64,000 bases of DNA from RPQJ01 sp963707145 (GTDB lineage: Bacteria; Pseudomonadota; Gammaproteobacteria; Steroidobacterales; Steroidobacteraceae): NCBI GenBank assembly GCA_963707145.1, contig CAVPOQ010000006.1, forward strand, positions 62,001 to 126,000, read 5' to 3'. Below, piece by piece: positions 10,892-21,880 of the stretch (position 1 is its first letter; each line of letters starts with the position of its first letter). A program made the position numbers and the translations under genes. Below the pieces are notes generated by a model. The model was given only the letters and a program-made list of their open reading frames with translations. It searched no databases and was not told the origin of the DNA.

Positions 10892-12199
10892 TCATGCCGC
10901 GCGGCCGCGCGCCTCGACGATGCCGTGCCCGTGCTCGATCCAGTGCTCGAACTCGTGGCGGTAGTGCTTGACGAAGCTCTGCACCGGCCACGCGGCTGCG
11001 TCGCCCAGCGCACAGATGGTGTGGCCCTCGATGTTGTTGGCGACGCTGACCAGCATGTCGACGTCCTCGCGGCGGCCCTGTCCAGCCAGGATCCGCCGCA
11101 GCGTCCGGTTCAGCCAGCCCGTCCCCTCGCGGCAGGGCGTGCACTGGCCGCAGGACTCCATGTAGTAGAACCGCGACAGTCGCTCGAGCACGCGCACCAT
11201 GTCGGTGGTCTCATCCATGACGATGACCGCGGCCGAGCCGATCGCCGAGCCCGCCTTCTTCAGCGAGTCGTAGTCCATGTTGGTGGTGAGCATTGTCTCG
11301 CCCGGCACCACCGGCACCGACGAGCCGCCCGGGATCACCGCCTTGAGCCTGCGACCGCCGCGCATGCCGCCGGAGATCTCGAGCAGGTCCCTGAACGGCA
11401 CGCCCAGCGGCAGCTCGTAGTTGCCGGGCTTCGCGACGTGGCCCGACACCGAGAAGATCACCGTGCCGCCCGAGTTCGGCGGACCGAGGCCGGCGAACCA
11501 TTCCGGTCCCTTGCGCATGATCGCCGGCACCGAGGCGAAGCTCTGGGCGTTGTTGATGGTGGTCGGCTTGCCGTAGAGACCGTAGTTCGCCGGGAACGGC
11601 GGCTTGAAGCGCGGCTTGCCCTGCTTGCCCTCGAGCGACTCGAGCAGCGCCGTCTCCTCGCCGCAGATGTACGCCCCGGCGCCGACGAAGGTGTAGAGGT
11701 CGAAATCGATGCCCGAACCCATCAGGTTCCTGCCGAGCAGCCCGGCCGCGTATGCCTCCTTGAGCGCCGCCTCGAAGCGCGGCACGGGCTCGGCCATGAA
11801 TTCGCCGCGGATGTAGTTGTAGCCCACCGTGGCGCCCATCGCGTAGCCACCGATGGCCATCCCCTCGATCAGTGCGTGCGGGTTGTAGCGCAGGATGTCG
11901 CGGTCGTGGCAGGTGCCGGGCTCGCTCTCGTCGGAGTTGCAGACCGCGTACTTCTGCACCGGCGCGCTGCGCGGCATGAATGACCACTTGAGGCCGGTCG
12001 GGAAGCCCGCACCGCCGCGGCCGCGCAGGCCAGAGGCCTTCACGGTCTCGATGATCTGCTCGCGCGGCGTCTTCTCGGCCAGGATCCGGCGCCACGCCTC
12101 GTAGCCGCCGGTCTGCACGTAGGTCGCGAGTTCCCACGGACGCTCGAGCTTCAGCGGCTCGAAGCAGACCAGGTTCATGCGGTCGGTCCAGTCGCTCAC
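10892..12199 (-). CDS. nuoF: NADH-quinone oxidoreductase subunit F (NADH/FMN)
   Basis: 435 residues; it binds NADH, FMN and the N3 [4Fe-4S] cluster and is the electron entry point of complex I. The NADH-site loop GRGGAGFPTGLKW is at residues 60-72 and the FMN-site segment GAGAYICGEETALLESLEG at about 173-191. Cluster ligands are Cys 350, 353 and 356 (SCGQCTPCREG) and Cys 396. It starts 9 bases after nuoE. Confidence 0.97.
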   Translation of the reverse strand: MSDWTDRMNLVCFEPLKLERPWELATYVQTGGYEAWRRILAEKTPREQIIETVKASGLRGRGGAGFPTGLKWSFMPRSAPVQKYAVCNSDESEPGTCHDRDILRYNPHALIEGMAIGGYAMGATVGYNYIRGEFMAEPVPRFEAALKEAYAAGLLGRNLMGSGIDFDLYTFVGAGAYICGEETALLESLEGKQGKPRFKPPFPANYGLYGKPTTINNAQSFASVPAIMRKGPEWFAGLGPPNSGGTVIFSVSGHVAKPGNYELPLGVPFRDLLEISGGMRGGRRLKAVIPGGSSVPVVPGETMLTTNMDYDSLKKAGSAIGSAAVIVMDETTDMVRVLERLSRFYYMESCGQCTPCREGTGWLNRTLRRILAGQGRREDVDMLVSVANNIEGHTICALGDAAAWPVQSFVKHYRHEFEHWIEHGHGIVEARGRAA

Positions 12200-12208
12200 G
12201 GCGTCGCC

Positions 12209-12715
12209 CTATTTGTGCTCGTCGAGAATCCTGTCGACCTTCTCGGCCGTCAGGTCCTCGTAGTAGACGTGGTCCACCATCATCATGGGCGCGCCGTTGC
12301 AGGCCGCGAGGCACTCCTCCTCGGCCTTGAGGTAGAAGCGTCCGTCGGGCGTGCTCTCGCCGACCCCGATGCCGAGACGTCTCTCGACGTGGGCGAGGAT
12401 CTCCTCCCCGCCGCAGAGCATGCACGAAATGTTGGTGCACACCGAGACGTGATGGCGGCCGCAGGGCTTCGTCTCGAACATCGAGTAGAAGCTCGCGACC
12501 TCGTAGACCTGGATCGGCGGCAGGCCGAGGTATTCGGCGACCGCGTCCATCGCCGGCTGCGTCAGGTAGCCCCGCTCGTGCTGCACCGCGTGCAGCGCCG
12601 CGATCACGGCCGAGCGCCTGCGCTCCGGCGGGAACTTCGCCACCCAGTGGTCGATCTCCTCGCGCACGTGCGGCGACAGCACGGCGTCGGCGGCATCGTG
12701 GATGGTCTCGCTCAC
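12209..12715 (-). CDS. nuoE: NADH-quinone oxidoreductase subunit E ([2Fe-2S])
   Basis: 168 residues of thioredoxin-like fold. Cluster N1a ligands are Cys 93, 98, 135 and 139 (CTNISC and CLAAC). The GTG start at 12715 overlaps the nuoD stop as GTGA and gives the sensible N-terminus V/M-SETIHDAAD. Confidence 0.96.
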   Translation of the reverse strand: MSETIHDAADAVLSPHVREEIDHWVAKFPPERRRSAVIAALHAVQHERGYLTQPAMDAVAEYLGLPPIQVYEVASFYSMFETKPCGRHHVSVCTNISCMLCGGEEILAHVERRLGIGVGESTPDGRFYLKAEEECLAACNGAPMMMVDHVYYEDLTAEKVDRILDEHK

Positions 12716-13965
12716 CGGTCGATCTCCCCGAACACGATGTCCGCCGTCCCGATCACGGCCACCACGTCCGCCAGCATGTGGCCGCTCACCATTTCCTCCA
12801 GCGCCGCAAGGTGCGGGAACCCGGGGGCCCGGCACTTGAGACGGTACGGCTTGTTGGCGCCGTCCGACACGAGGTAGATGCCGAACTCGCCCTTCGGCGC
12901 CTCGACCGCGGCGTAGGCCTCGCCTTCGGGGACGCAGTAGCCCTCGGTGAACAGCTTGAAGTGGTGGATCAGCGACTCCATGTCGCCCTTCATCTGCTCG
13001 CGAGTCGGCGGAACGACCTTGTGGTCGCCGGCCATCACCGGCCCGGGGTTGGCCCGCAGCCATTCCACGCACTGCCGGACGATCCGGTTCGACTGGCGCA
13101 TCTCCTCGATACGCACGAGGTAGCGGTCGTAGCAGTCGCCGTTCACGCCCACCGGGATGTCGAAGTCGACGCGGTCGTAGACCTCGTAGGTCTGCTTCTT
13201 GCGCAGATCCCATGCCACGCCCGATCCGCGCAGCATCGGGCCGGTGAAGCCGAGGTTGAGTGCGCGCTCAGGAGTCACCACGCCGATGTTCACCGTGCGC
13301 TGCTTCCAGATGCGGTTGTCCGTCAGCAGCGTCTCGTACTCGTCGACGCAGGCCGGGAAGCGCGTCGTGAAATCCTCGATGAAGTCGAGCAGGCTGCCGG
13401 AGCGCTTGTCGTTAAGGCGGGCGACGTCCTGCTCGCTCCTGAATCGTGACGGCTGGAATCTCGGCATGTGCTCCGGCAGGTCGCGGTAGACGCCGCCCGG
13501 GCGGTAGTACGTCGCGTGCATGCGCGTACCGGAAACTGCCTCATAGCAGTCCATCAGATCCTCGCGCTCGCGGAAGCAGTAGAGGAACACCGTCATGGCA
13601 CCGATGTCGAGGCCATGCGCGCCGAGCCACATCAGGTGGTTCAGGATTCGCGTGACCTCGTCGAACATCACGCGGATGTACTGCGCGCGCAGCGGCACCT
13701 CCACGCCGAGCAGCTTCTCGATGGCCATCACGTAGGCGTGCTCGTTGCACATCATCGAGACGTAGTCGAGCCGGTCCATGTAGCCGATGGACTGATTGAA
13801 GGGCTTCGACTCCGCGAGCTTCTCGGTCGCGCGGTGCAGCAGCCCGATGTGCGGGTCGGCCTTCTGCACGACCTCGCCGTCCATCTCGAGCACCAGGCGC
13901 AGTACCCCGTGAGCCGCGGGGTGCTGCGGCCCGAAGTTCATGGTGTAGCTGCGGATCTCAGCCAT
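12712..13965 (-). CDS. nuoD: NADH-quinone oxidoreductase subunit D
   Basis: 417 residues, the 49-kDa-type subunit lining the quinone site. Conserved stretches include NFGPQHPAAHGVLRL near the N-terminus, the quinone-site DRLDYVSMMCNEHAY, and PKGEFGIYLVSDG near the end. The ATG at 13965 is preferred over an upstream ATG because it overlaps the nuoC stop by 8 bases (ATGGCTGA) and gives the usual MAEIRSYTMN start. nuoC and nuoD are separate genes, not fused as in E. coli. Confidence 0.97.
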   Translation of the reverse strand: MAEIRSYTMNFGPQHPAAHGVLRLVLEMDGEVVQKADPHIGLLHRATEKLAESKPFNQSIGYMDRLDYVSMMCNEHAYVMAIEKLLGVEVPLRAQYIRVMFDEVTRILNHLMWLGAHGLDIGAMTVFLYCFREREDLMDCYEAVSGTRMHATYYRPGGVYRDLPEHMPRFQPSRFRSEQDVARLNDKRSGSLLDFIEDFTTRFPACVDEYETLLTDNRIWKQRTVNIGVVTPERALNLGFTGPMLRGSGVAWDLRKKQTYEVYDRVDFDIPVGVNGDCYDRYLVRIEEMRQSNRIVRQCVEWLRANPGPVMAGDHKVVPPTREQMKGDMESLIHHFKLFTEGYCVPEGEAYAAVEAPKGEFGIYLVSDGANKPYRLKCRAPGFPHLAALEEMVSGHMLADVVAVIGTADIVFGEIDR

Positions 13966-14662
13966 GGCCCCCGCCCCTGCCCGGCGCATTCTTGAGGGCC
14001 GCGTCGTAGCGGTTGTCGTCGCGGATCACGCGCGGCACGAGCGTTCGCGGCTCGATCGCCACGGGTTCGTAGACCACGCGACCCTGCGCCGCGTCGTAAC
14101 GGACCTCGACGTTGCCGATCAACGGGAAGTCTTTGCGGAACGGGTGGCCGACGAAGCCGTAGTCCGTGAGGATGCGCCGCAGATCAGGATGGCCGCGAAA
14201 CAGGATGCCGAACAGGTCGAAGGCCTCGCGCTCGTACCAGTCGGCGGCTCTCCAGACCTCCACCACCGAGTCGAGCAGCGGCGGCTCGCCCGGTTCGCAC
14301 CAGCAGCGCAGGCGCAGGCGCCGGTTGTGCACCACCGAGAGCAGGTGGTAGACGACGAGGAAGCGCCGCTCCGGGGCGTCGCCGGCCGCGCGCGCGCGGC
14401 TCACGCCGCGACTGAAGCCGCCACTGGTGGCCGACTGCGTGTCCCACTCGGTGCGCCCAAAGTCGAGGTAGTCCACGCCCGCCAGGTCGATCAACTGCTC
14501 GTAGCGCCACTCGGCCTCCTCGCGCAGCGCGCGACAGATCTCGAGCAGGCGACTGCCCGGCACCTCGAACGTGAGTTCCCCGCAGCGCGAAGGCACCCGC
14601 GCGAGCGCCTCACCGAAGCGCGCGGACAGGGCGGAAGCGAGGCTTTCCAGCGGGTCGCTCAT
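13958..14662 (-). CDS. nuoC: NADH-quinone oxidoreductase subunit C
   Basis: 234 residues, the 30-kDa-type peripheral subunit. The signature EREAFDLFGILFRGHPDLRR is followed by ILTDYGFVGHPFRKDFP. Residues about 79-101 form an extra Ser/Gly/Arg-rich loop between the D-Y-L-D-F-G strand and FLVVYHLLS that looks longer than usual. The start is at 14662, 7 bases after the nuoB stop. Confidence 0.96.
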   Translation of the reverse strand: MSDPLESLASALSARFGEALARVPSRCGELTFEVPGSRLLEICRALREEAEWRYEQLIDLAGVDYLDFGRTEWDTQSATSGGFSRGVSRARAAGDAPERRFLVVYHLLSVVHNRRLRLRCWCEPGEPPLLDSVVEVWRAADWYEREAFDLFGILFRGHPDLRRILTDYGFVGHPFRKDFPLIGNVEVRYDAAQGRVVYEPVAIEPRTLVPRVIRDDNRYDAALKNAPGRGGGHG

Positions 14663-14669
14663 GGTCGGT

Positions 14670-15152
14670 TCAGCGGGCGATCGTCTGAGTCCGGTGGATC
14701 TTCTTCTGCAGCTGCAGGATGCCGTAGAGCAGCGCCTCGGCCGTGGGCGGGCAGCCCGGCACGTAGACGTCCACCGGCACGATGCGGTCGCAGCCGCGCA
14801 CCACGGCATAGGAATAGTGGTAGTAGCCGCCGCCGTTTGCGCACGAGCCCATCGAGATCACCCAGCGCGGCTCCGGCATCTGGTCGTAGACCTTGCGCAG
14901 CGCCGGCGCCATCTTGTTCACGAGGGTGCCGGCCACGATCATCACGTCGGACTGGCGCGGGCTTGGACGGAAGACGATGCCGAAGCGGTCGAGGTCGTAA
15001 CGCGCGGCGCCTGCATGCATCATCTCGACCGCGCAGCAGGCGAGACCGAAAGTCATCGGCCACATCGAGCCCGTGCGGGCCCAGTTCATCACTGCGTCGA
15101 CGCTGGTCGTGACGAAGCCGCGCTCGGGCAGCCCGGAGGCCTCTAATCCCAT
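14670..15152 (-). CDS. nuoB: NADH-quinone oxidoreductase subunit B ([4Fe-4S] N2)
   Basis: 160 residues. Cluster N2 ligands are all present: tandem Cys 39 and 40 (GLACCAVEMM), Cys 104 (GSCANGGG) and Cys 134 (YVPGCPPT). The ATG at 15152 overlaps the end of nuoA by 10 bases and gives the normal N-terminus. Confidence 0.97.
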   Translation of the reverse strand: MGLEASGLPERGFVTTSVDAVMNWARTGSMWPMTFGLACCAVEMMHAGAARYDLDRFGIVFRPSPRQSDVMIVAGTLVNKMAPALRKVYDQMPEPRWVISMGSCANGGGYYHYSYAVVRGCDRIVPVDVYVPGCPPTAEALLYGILQLQKKIHRTQTIAR

Positions 15153-15499
15153 TCCAGGGCCCCCTTCTTCCACTCGTAGACGAAGCCGACCACGAGCACG
15201 AGCAGGAACACTCCCATGGCCGCGAGGCCTACGACGCCGATCGAATCGAGCGCGACAGCCCACGGGAAGAGGAACGCGATCTCGAGGTCGAAGACGATGA
15301 ACAGGATGGCGACGAGGTAGTAGCGCACGTCGAACTTCATGCGCGAATCCTCGAATGCCTCGAACCCGCACTCGTACGAGGAGAGCTTCTCCGGGTCGGG
15401 GCTGCGCGGGCCGAGCAGGAAACCGAGCACGAGCAGCAGGACGCCGAGCGCGCCCGCGACCGCGAGGAAGATCAGGATTGGCAGGTACTCGGCCAGCAT
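15143..15499 (-). CDS. nuoA: NADH-quinone oxidoreductase subunit A
   Basis: 118 residues, three membrane helices, with the family signature SYECGFEAFEDSRMKFDVRY and the acidic FDLEIAFLFPWA. First gene of the 14-gene nuo operon (order A-B-C-D-E-F-G-H-I-J-K-L-M-N, all minus strand). Confidence 0.97.
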   Translation of the reverse strand: MLAEYLPILIFLAVAGALGVLLLVLGFLLGPRSPDPEKLSSYECGFEAFEDSRMKFDVRYYLVAILFIVFDLEIAFLFPWAVALDSIGVVGLAAMGVFLLVLVVGFVYEWKKGALEWD

Positions 15500-15577
15500 C
15501 GCTCGGTGGCGTCCCGGAATGGCAATCCGACGGCCCGCAAATTCTAGCAGGGACTGCTGCGGCGCAGTATGGCTACA

Positions 15578-15609
15578 AACGAACAGGCGAACCCGGAGGT
15601 TCGCCTGTC
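15578..15609 (-). terminator. Stem-loop between tRNA-Leu and nuoA (terminator or processing hairpin)
   Basis: A perfect 11-bp stem, ACAGGCGAACC / GGTTCGCCTGT (15583-15593 and 15598-15608), has a 4-base loop. On the minus strand it is followed by TCGTTTGT, a weak T tract, so read-through into nuoA is plausible. It sits 8 bases past the tRNA 3' end. Confidence 0.55.
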
Positions 15610-15616
15610 ACGTACA

Positions 15617-15701
15617 TGGTGCGGATGGAGAGACTCGAACTCTCACGCCTTGCGGCACTAACCCCTCAAGCTAGCGTGTCTACCAATTCCACCACATCCG
15701 C
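15617..15701 (-). tRNA. tRNA-Leu (GAG), CCA encoded
   Basis: An 85-base class II tRNA with a long variable arm. The acceptor strands GCGGATG and CATCCGC are followed by A and an encoded CCA. The anticodon arm reads CTAGC-TTGAGGG-GTTAG, giving anticodon GAG for CUC/CUU codons. The secG-tRNA-Leu-nuoA arrangement is common in gammaproteobacteria. Confidence 0.95.
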
Positions 15702-15727
15702 AGTAAGTCTCGACCGTCACTGTAAGG

Positions 15728-16156
15728 TCATTGTCCAGCCGGGGCCGGGGCCGGAGCAGGCTCGGGCGTCGTGACCGGAACCTCGGGAGCAGTGCCCGGC
15801 AGCGTGGCCGGTGCCGCGTTCTCGGGCACGCTCGGCAGCAGACCCGGGGGCGCCTGCGTCTCAAGCGGCGCAGGCTGCTCCGTCGGCACGCGGTCCACCA
15901 CGCTGGTCGGTGCCGTTCTCTGGCTGAACAGGAAAGAGAGTCCGAGGCTCGTCAGGAAGAACAGCGTCGCGAGGATCGCGGTCGTCCTCGAGAGGAACGA
16001 ACCCGACCCGCGCGCACCGAACACCGTGCCCGACGCGCCGGCGCCGAAGCCCGCGCCGGCGTCGGCGCCTCGGCCGCGCTGCAACAGCACGAGGCCGATG
16101 ATGGACGCCGCGAGCAGCACGTGCACGACCACGGCCAGAGTCTGTACCCAGTTCAT
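15728..16156 (-). CDS. secG: Preprotein translocase subunit SecG
   Basis: 142 residues. Two membrane helices (about 4-23 and 57-78) are separated by the cytoplasmic Gly-rich loop containing LQRGRGADAGAGFGAGASG, the hallmark of SecG. The C-terminal 60 residues are a Pro/Ala/Thr-rich tail, long but common in GC-rich species. SecG assists SecYE during export. It lies 15 bases behind tpiA. Confidence 0.95.
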   Translation of the reverse strand: MNWVQTLAVVVHVLLAASIIGLVLLQRGRGADAGAGFGAGASGTVFGARGSGSFLSRTTAILATLFFLTSLGLSFLFSQRTAPTSVVDRVPTEQPAPLETQAPPGLLPSVPENAAPATLPGTAPEVPVTTPEPAPAPAPAGQ

Positions 16157-16171
16157 CAGTTGACTCCTCGG

Positions 16172-16924
16172 TCAGCCGGCGGCCGCGCAGATCTGCGCAA
16201 ACTCGTCCGCCTTGAGCGAGGCCCCGCCCACCAGGCCGCCATCGATGTCCGCCATGGCGAAAAGCTCGCGTGCGTTCGACGCCTTCACGCTGCCGCCGTA
16301 GAGGACTCTGACCTCGTTTGCGATTCTAGCATCCAGGGCCTCGACCCTCGCGCGGATCATGGCGTGAACGTCCTGCGCCTGCTCGGGCGTGGCGTTGCGT
16401 CCGGTGCCGATCGCCCACACCGGCTCGTAGGCGATCACGGCCGAGCGCAACGCGGCCACGCCGCACACCGCGAGCACCGCGTCGAGCTGGCGCGCCACCA
16501 CCTCGGTCGTGCGACCCTGCTCGCGTTCCTCGAGGGTCTCGCCGACGCACAGCACCGGCACCAGTCCCGCCGCCTGAGCGGCCACGAACTTGCGCGCGAC
16601 CAGCGCGTCGTGCTCCCCGAACAGCTGGCGTCGCTCGGAGTGGCCGACCAGCACGTAGCGGCAACCCACGTCGCGCAGCATCGCTCCCGAGACTTCGCCG
16701 GTGAACGCGCCGCTCGACTCCGCGCACAGCGACTGGGCCCCCAGGTCGATCTCGGCGTCCTTCAGCAGCCGGCCCGCCTCGGACAGGTAGACGAATGGCG
16801 GACAGACCAGCACGTCGGCGGCGAGCGACTCCGGCAGCCGGTCGAGCAGGTCGCGCACCAGTGCCGCGTTCTCGGCCCGTGAGCCGTGCATCTTCCAGTT
16901 TCCGGCGACGAGGGGTTTGCGCAT
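16172..16924 (-). CDS. tpiA: Triosephosphate isomerase
   Basis: 250 residues, the normal TIM-barrel length. It interconverts dihydroxyacetone phosphate and glyceraldehyde-3-phosphate. Catalytic residues are Lys 11 (GNWKMHG), His 95 (VGHSERR) and Glu 167 (AYEPVWAIGTG). The phosphate-binding GGSVKASNA lies near the C-terminus. A good sigma70-type promoter lies in front of it, so it probably heads a transcript into secG and tRNA-Leu. Confidence 0.97.
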   Translation of the reverse strand: MRKPLVAGNWKMHGSRAENAALVRDLLDRLPESLAADVLVCPPFVYLSEAGRLLKDAEIDLGAQSLCAESSGAFTGEVSGAMLRDVGCRYVLVGHSERRQLFGEHDALVARKFVAAQAAGLVPVLCVGETLEEREQGRTTEVVARQLDAVLAVCGVAALRSAVIAYEPVWAIGTGRNATPEQAQDVHAMIRARVEALDARIANEVRVLYGGSVKASNARELFAMADIDGGLVGGASLKADEFAQICAAAG

Positions 16925-16999
16925 TGGAGGCCTGCACCGTGGGCGGGGACGGGCGCCGGGCCGGCGATGGGCCAGCGGGCGGACCGCGAAAAGCCCGCG

Positions 17000-17028
17000 A
17001 TTTTAGCCACGGGTCACCGGGAAATCAA
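17000..17028 (-). promoter_or_regulatory. Sigma70-type promoter for tpiA-secG-tRNA-Leu(-nuo)
   Basis: On the minus strand TTGATT (17028-17023) and TAAAAT (17005-17000) are separated by 17 bases. It lies just past the glmM stop and about 70 bases before the tpiA start. Both boxes are close to consensus and stand out in this GC-rich sequence. Confidence 0.6.
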
Positions 17029-17041
17029 TGCGCGCTGCGGT

Positions 17042-18373
17042 TCACACCGCCTGTCGCACAACCTCCGCGAGTTCGTTCGCGTGCCGGGCGACGACGGCCT
17101 CGTCCTCGCCCTCGACCATGACCCGGATCAGTGGTTCGGTGCCCGAGGCGCGCAGCACGACCCGTCCGCTCGCGCCGAGCGACGCCTCCACGCGCGCCAC
17201 CGCCTGCTGGATCGCCGATGACTGCTTCGGGTCGACCCGCTCGCGCACGCGCACGTTCACCATGACCTGCGGGAACTGCGGCATGCCGGCGGCCAGTTCC
17301 GCGAGCGAGCGGCCGGAGTGCTTCATTGCCGCCAGCACCTGCAACGCGCTCACCAACCCGTCCCCGGTCGTGGTCCGGTCGAGACACAACAAGTGCCCGG
17401 AGGTCTCGCCGCCCAGCACGCCGCCGTGCTCCTTCAGCATTTCGAGCACGTAGCGGTCGCCGACGGCGGCACGCAGGAACGTCACGCCGGCCGCCTCGAG
17501 CGCGTGCTGCAGGCCGAGATTGCTCATCACGGTCCCGACCACGGGCCCCTTGAGTTCGCCCTGCGCGAGCCGGTCGCGCGCGATGACGTACAGCAGCCGG
17601 TCGCCGTCGACGAGGCGTCCGAGGTGATCGACCATGACCAGCCGGTCGCCGTCGCCGTCGAGGGCGATGCCGACGTCGGCCTGCACGCCGGACACGGTGA
17701 GCTGCAGCAGTTCGGGCGCCGTCGAGCCGCAGCGCAGGTTGATGTTCCGTCCGTTCGGCGAGCAACCGATCGGGATGATCTCCGCGCCGAGGTCGGTCAG
17801 CACGCGCGGCGCCACCTTGTAGGCCGCACCGTGCGCACAGTCGATGACCACCTTGAGGCCCGCGAGGTCCATGCCGGGCGGCACGGTCGAGGCGCAGAAC
17901 TGCTGGTAGATCACGCGCGACTTGTCCACGCGCGTGGCGCGACCGAGGCCGGTGGACTCGCGGGTCAGCACCGCTCCTGTCAGCAGCGCCTCTATCTGCC
18001 CCTCGACGTCGTCGGAGAGCTTGCTCCCGCCGGCGTCGAAAAACTTGATGCCGTTGTCCTCGTACGGGTTGTGCGAGGCGCTGATCACCACGCCGAAGCG
18101 ACAGCCGAAGCGCTGCGTGAGGTAGGCGATCCCGGGTGTGGGCAGCGGCCCGATCAGGCTCACGTCCACACCGGCGGCCACGCAGCCGGCCTCCACCGCC
18201 GCCTCGAACATGTACCCGGACAGCCGCGTGTCCTTGCCGACCAGCGCCGTGCCGCCCTGCGGCGCCAGCACGCGCGCCGCCGCACCCGCGAGCCGCAGCG
18301 CAAACTCGACTGTCATCGGCTCCTCGCCGACCCGCCCACGCACGCCGTCCGTGCCGAAATACTTGCGGCTCAT
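17042..18373 (-). CDS. glmM: Phosphoglucosamine mutase
   Basis: 443 residues. It converts glucosamine-6-phosphate to glucosamine-1-phosphate for peptidoglycan and LPS precursors. Visible features are the N-terminal RKYFGTDGVRGRVG, the phosphoserine loop ISASHNP (active Ser about 100), the metal-binding DGDGDR, and the C-terminal phosphate loop RASGTEPLIRVMVEG. The ATG at 18373 is chosen over one at 18379 because it overlaps the folP stop as ATGA and gives GGAGG a proper 8-base spacing. Confidence 0.97.
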   Translation of the reverse strand: MSRKYFGTDGVRGRVGEEPMTVEFALRLAGAAARVLAPQGGTALVGKDTRLSGYMFEAAVEAGCVAAGVDVSLIGPLPTPGIAYLTQRFGCRFGVVISASHNPYEDNGIKFFDAGGSKLSDDVEGQIEALLTGAVLTRESTGLGRATRVDKSRVIYQQFCASTVPPGMDLAGLKVVIDCAHGAAYKVAPRVLTDLGAEIIPIGCSPNGRNINLRCGSTAPELLQLTVSGVQADVGIALDGDGDRLVMVDHLGRLVDGDRLLYVIARDRLAQGELKGPVVGTVMSNLGLQHALEAAGVTFLRAAVGDRYVLEMLKEHGGVLGGETSGHLLCLDRTTTGDGLVSALQVLAAMKHSGRSLAELAAGMPQFPQVMVNVRVRERVDPKQSSAIQQAVARVEASLGASGRVVLRASGTEPLIRVMVEGEDEAVVARHANELAEVVRQAV

Positions 18374-19218
18374 GTCCATCCACCTCCGGTCCCGGCGCGC
18401 TGCAGCGCGCTCGCCACTTTCACTGCATCCACCGTCGCCGCCACGTCGTGGGCACGGACGATCGCCGCCCCGTGCATCACCGCCAGCGCCGCGAAAGCCA
18501 CGCTGCCGGCGAGCCGCCCGGACGCCGGGCGGCCGGTGATGATACCGACCAGCGACTTGCGCGACACACCGACCAGTACCGCAATCCCGGGGTCCGCCAG
18601 CCGCTCGAGCGCCGCGAGCAGCGCGAGGTTGTGCTCGGGTCGCTTGCCGAAGCCGATGCCGGGGTCCACGCAGATCCGTTCCGACTCGATGCCCGCCCGG
18701 TGGCAGGCTTCAACCCGGGCGGCGAGATAGCCGCGAACCTCCGCGACCACGTCGTCGTAGCGCGGGGCGTCCTGCATCGTACGCGGCTCGCCTCGCATGT
18801 GCATGAGGCACACGGCCGCACCCGAGGCGGCGGCGGCCTGCAGCGCGCCGGGCGCCTCGAGCGCCCTGACATCGTTGATCAACCCGGCGCCTGCCGCGAC
18901 CGCGGCGCGCATCACCTCCGGCTTGCTCGTGTCCACCGAGACCGGGATCGCGAGGCGGCCGGCCAGGCCCTCGATGACCGGCAGCACCCTGCGCATTTCC
19001 TCGGCGGCATCCACCGGTGTCGCGCCGGGGCGAGTCGACTCGCCGCCGACGTCGATGACGGCGGCTCCTTCCTCCGCCAGCTGCAGTCCCTGCGCGATGG
19101 CCGCGTCCGCGCAGCCGTAGCGCCCGCCGTCGGAGAACGAGTCCGGCGTGACGTTCAGCACGGCCATCACGGCGGGAGTGACCAGTTCGATCGGCTGGCC
19201 GCGGCAGAGGAGTCGCAT
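18370..19218 (-). CDS. folP: Dihydropteroate synthase
   Basis: 282 residues, TIM-barrel enzyme of folate synthesis. It joins p-aminobenzoate to the pterin pyrophosphate. Signatures include LNVTPDSFSDGG (about 21-32), GGESTRPGA, SVDTSKP and VDPGIGFGKRPEHN. ftsH-folP-glmM is a common gammaproteobacterial order, and it overlaps glmM by 4 bases. Confidence 0.97.
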   Translation of the reverse strand: MRLLCRGQPIELVTPAVMAVLNVTPDSFSDGGRYGCADAAIAQGLQLAEEGAAVIDVGGESTRPGATPVDAAEEMRRVLPVIEGLAGRLAIPVSVDTSKPEVMRAAVAAGAGLINDVRALEAPGALQAAAASGAAVCLMHMRGEPRTMQDAPRYDDVVAEVRGYLAARVEACHRAGIESERICVDPGIGFGKRPEHNLALLAALERLADPGIAVLVGVSRKSLVGIITGRPASGRLAGSVAFAALAVMHGAAIVRAHDVAATVDAVKVASALQRAGTGGGWT

Positions 19219-19236
19219 GGATCAGGCGGCTGAAAC

Positions 19237-19263
19237 GAAGCGCCCGGCGGTGCCGGGCGCTTC
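19237..19263 (-). terminator. Strong stem-loop behind ftsH
   Basis: A perfect 12-bp GC-rich stem (GAAGCGCCCGGC / GCCGGGCGCTTC, at 19237-19248 and 19252-19263) has a 3-base loop and lies 8 bases beyond the ftsH stop. The following GTTTCAG is only a short T tract, so termination may be partial, letting some transcripts reach folP-glmM. Confidence 0.6.
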
Positions 19264-19271
19264 AGGAAGCA

Positions 19272-21191
<1,920 letters not shown>

Positions 21192-21253
21192 GTTCTTGAC
21201 CTCAGGGTCGGTTTCGGCGCAGGCGCTGCAGAACGCGTATACGCCGGATGACA

Positions 21254-21880
21254 CTACACCAATCGAAATCCGCGTGCCAGAACGTACACCTCGGCACTGC
21301 GGGGCCTCGAAGCTTTCGGCTTGCGCAACTTCACGGATTCAAACGAACCCCGCAGCCGCGCGATCAGCGGCTGGAACTCCCGGCCCTGGAACACCTTCAT
21401 CAGCAGGTCGCCACCGGGTCGCAGCGCCTCTCCGGCGAACTCCTCCGCCAGTTCCACCAGCTGCATCGAGCGGTCGTGATCCACGTCCGGCATGCCCGTC
21501 ATGTTGGGGGCCATGTCGGACATCACAAGGTCGACCCGCAACCCGCCGAGCAGATCGCGCAGGCGCTCGAGCGTCGCCTCCTCGCTGAAGTCGCCCTCGA
21601 TGAACTCGACTCCCGGCAGCGCGGGCATGGGCAGCACGTCGAGGGCGATCACCCGTCCACGTCCGCCGAGCAGCCGGGCGGCGTACTGGCTCCAGCCGCC
21701 CGGAGCGGCGCCGAGATCGACGACAGTCATGCCGGACCTGAGCAGCCGGTCGGACCGCTGGATCTCCTCGAGCTTGAAGGCGGCTCGCGAGCGCCAGCCC
21801 TCGGCGCGGGCGCGTTGCACGAAGGGATCGGCGGCGTGCTCGGCGAGCCAGCGGGCGGAGCTCCTGGTGCGCTTGGGCAT
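21254..21880 (-). CDS. rlmE: 23S rRNA 2'-O-methyltransferase RlmE (FtsJ)
   Basis: 208 residues, Rossmann-type methyltransferase that methylates U2552 in the 23S rRNA A-loop. The S-adenosylmethionine motif VVDLGAAPGGWSQYA is clear, and the K-D-K-E catalytic tetrad can be traced: AAFKLEE, MSDMAPNMTG, LMKVFQG and SAEVYVLA. Divergent from yhbY and directly upstream of ftsH, the classic arrangement. Confidence 0.96.
   Translation of the reverse strand: MPKRTRSSARWLAEHAADPFVQRARAEGWRSRAAFKLEEIQRSDRLLRSGMTVVDLGAAPGGWSQYAARLLGGRGRVIALDVLPMPALPGVEFIEGDFSEEATLERLRDLLGGLRVDLVMSDMAPNMTGMPDVDHDRSMQLVELAEEFAGEALRPGGDLLMKVFQGREFQPLIARLRGSFESVKLRKPKASRPRSAEVYVLARGFRLV

Noticed and set aside
18370..18379. 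glmM start at ATG 18379
   Set aside because: The ribosome site GGAGG would be only 2 bases away. ATG 18373 has correct spacing and an ATGA overlap with folP.
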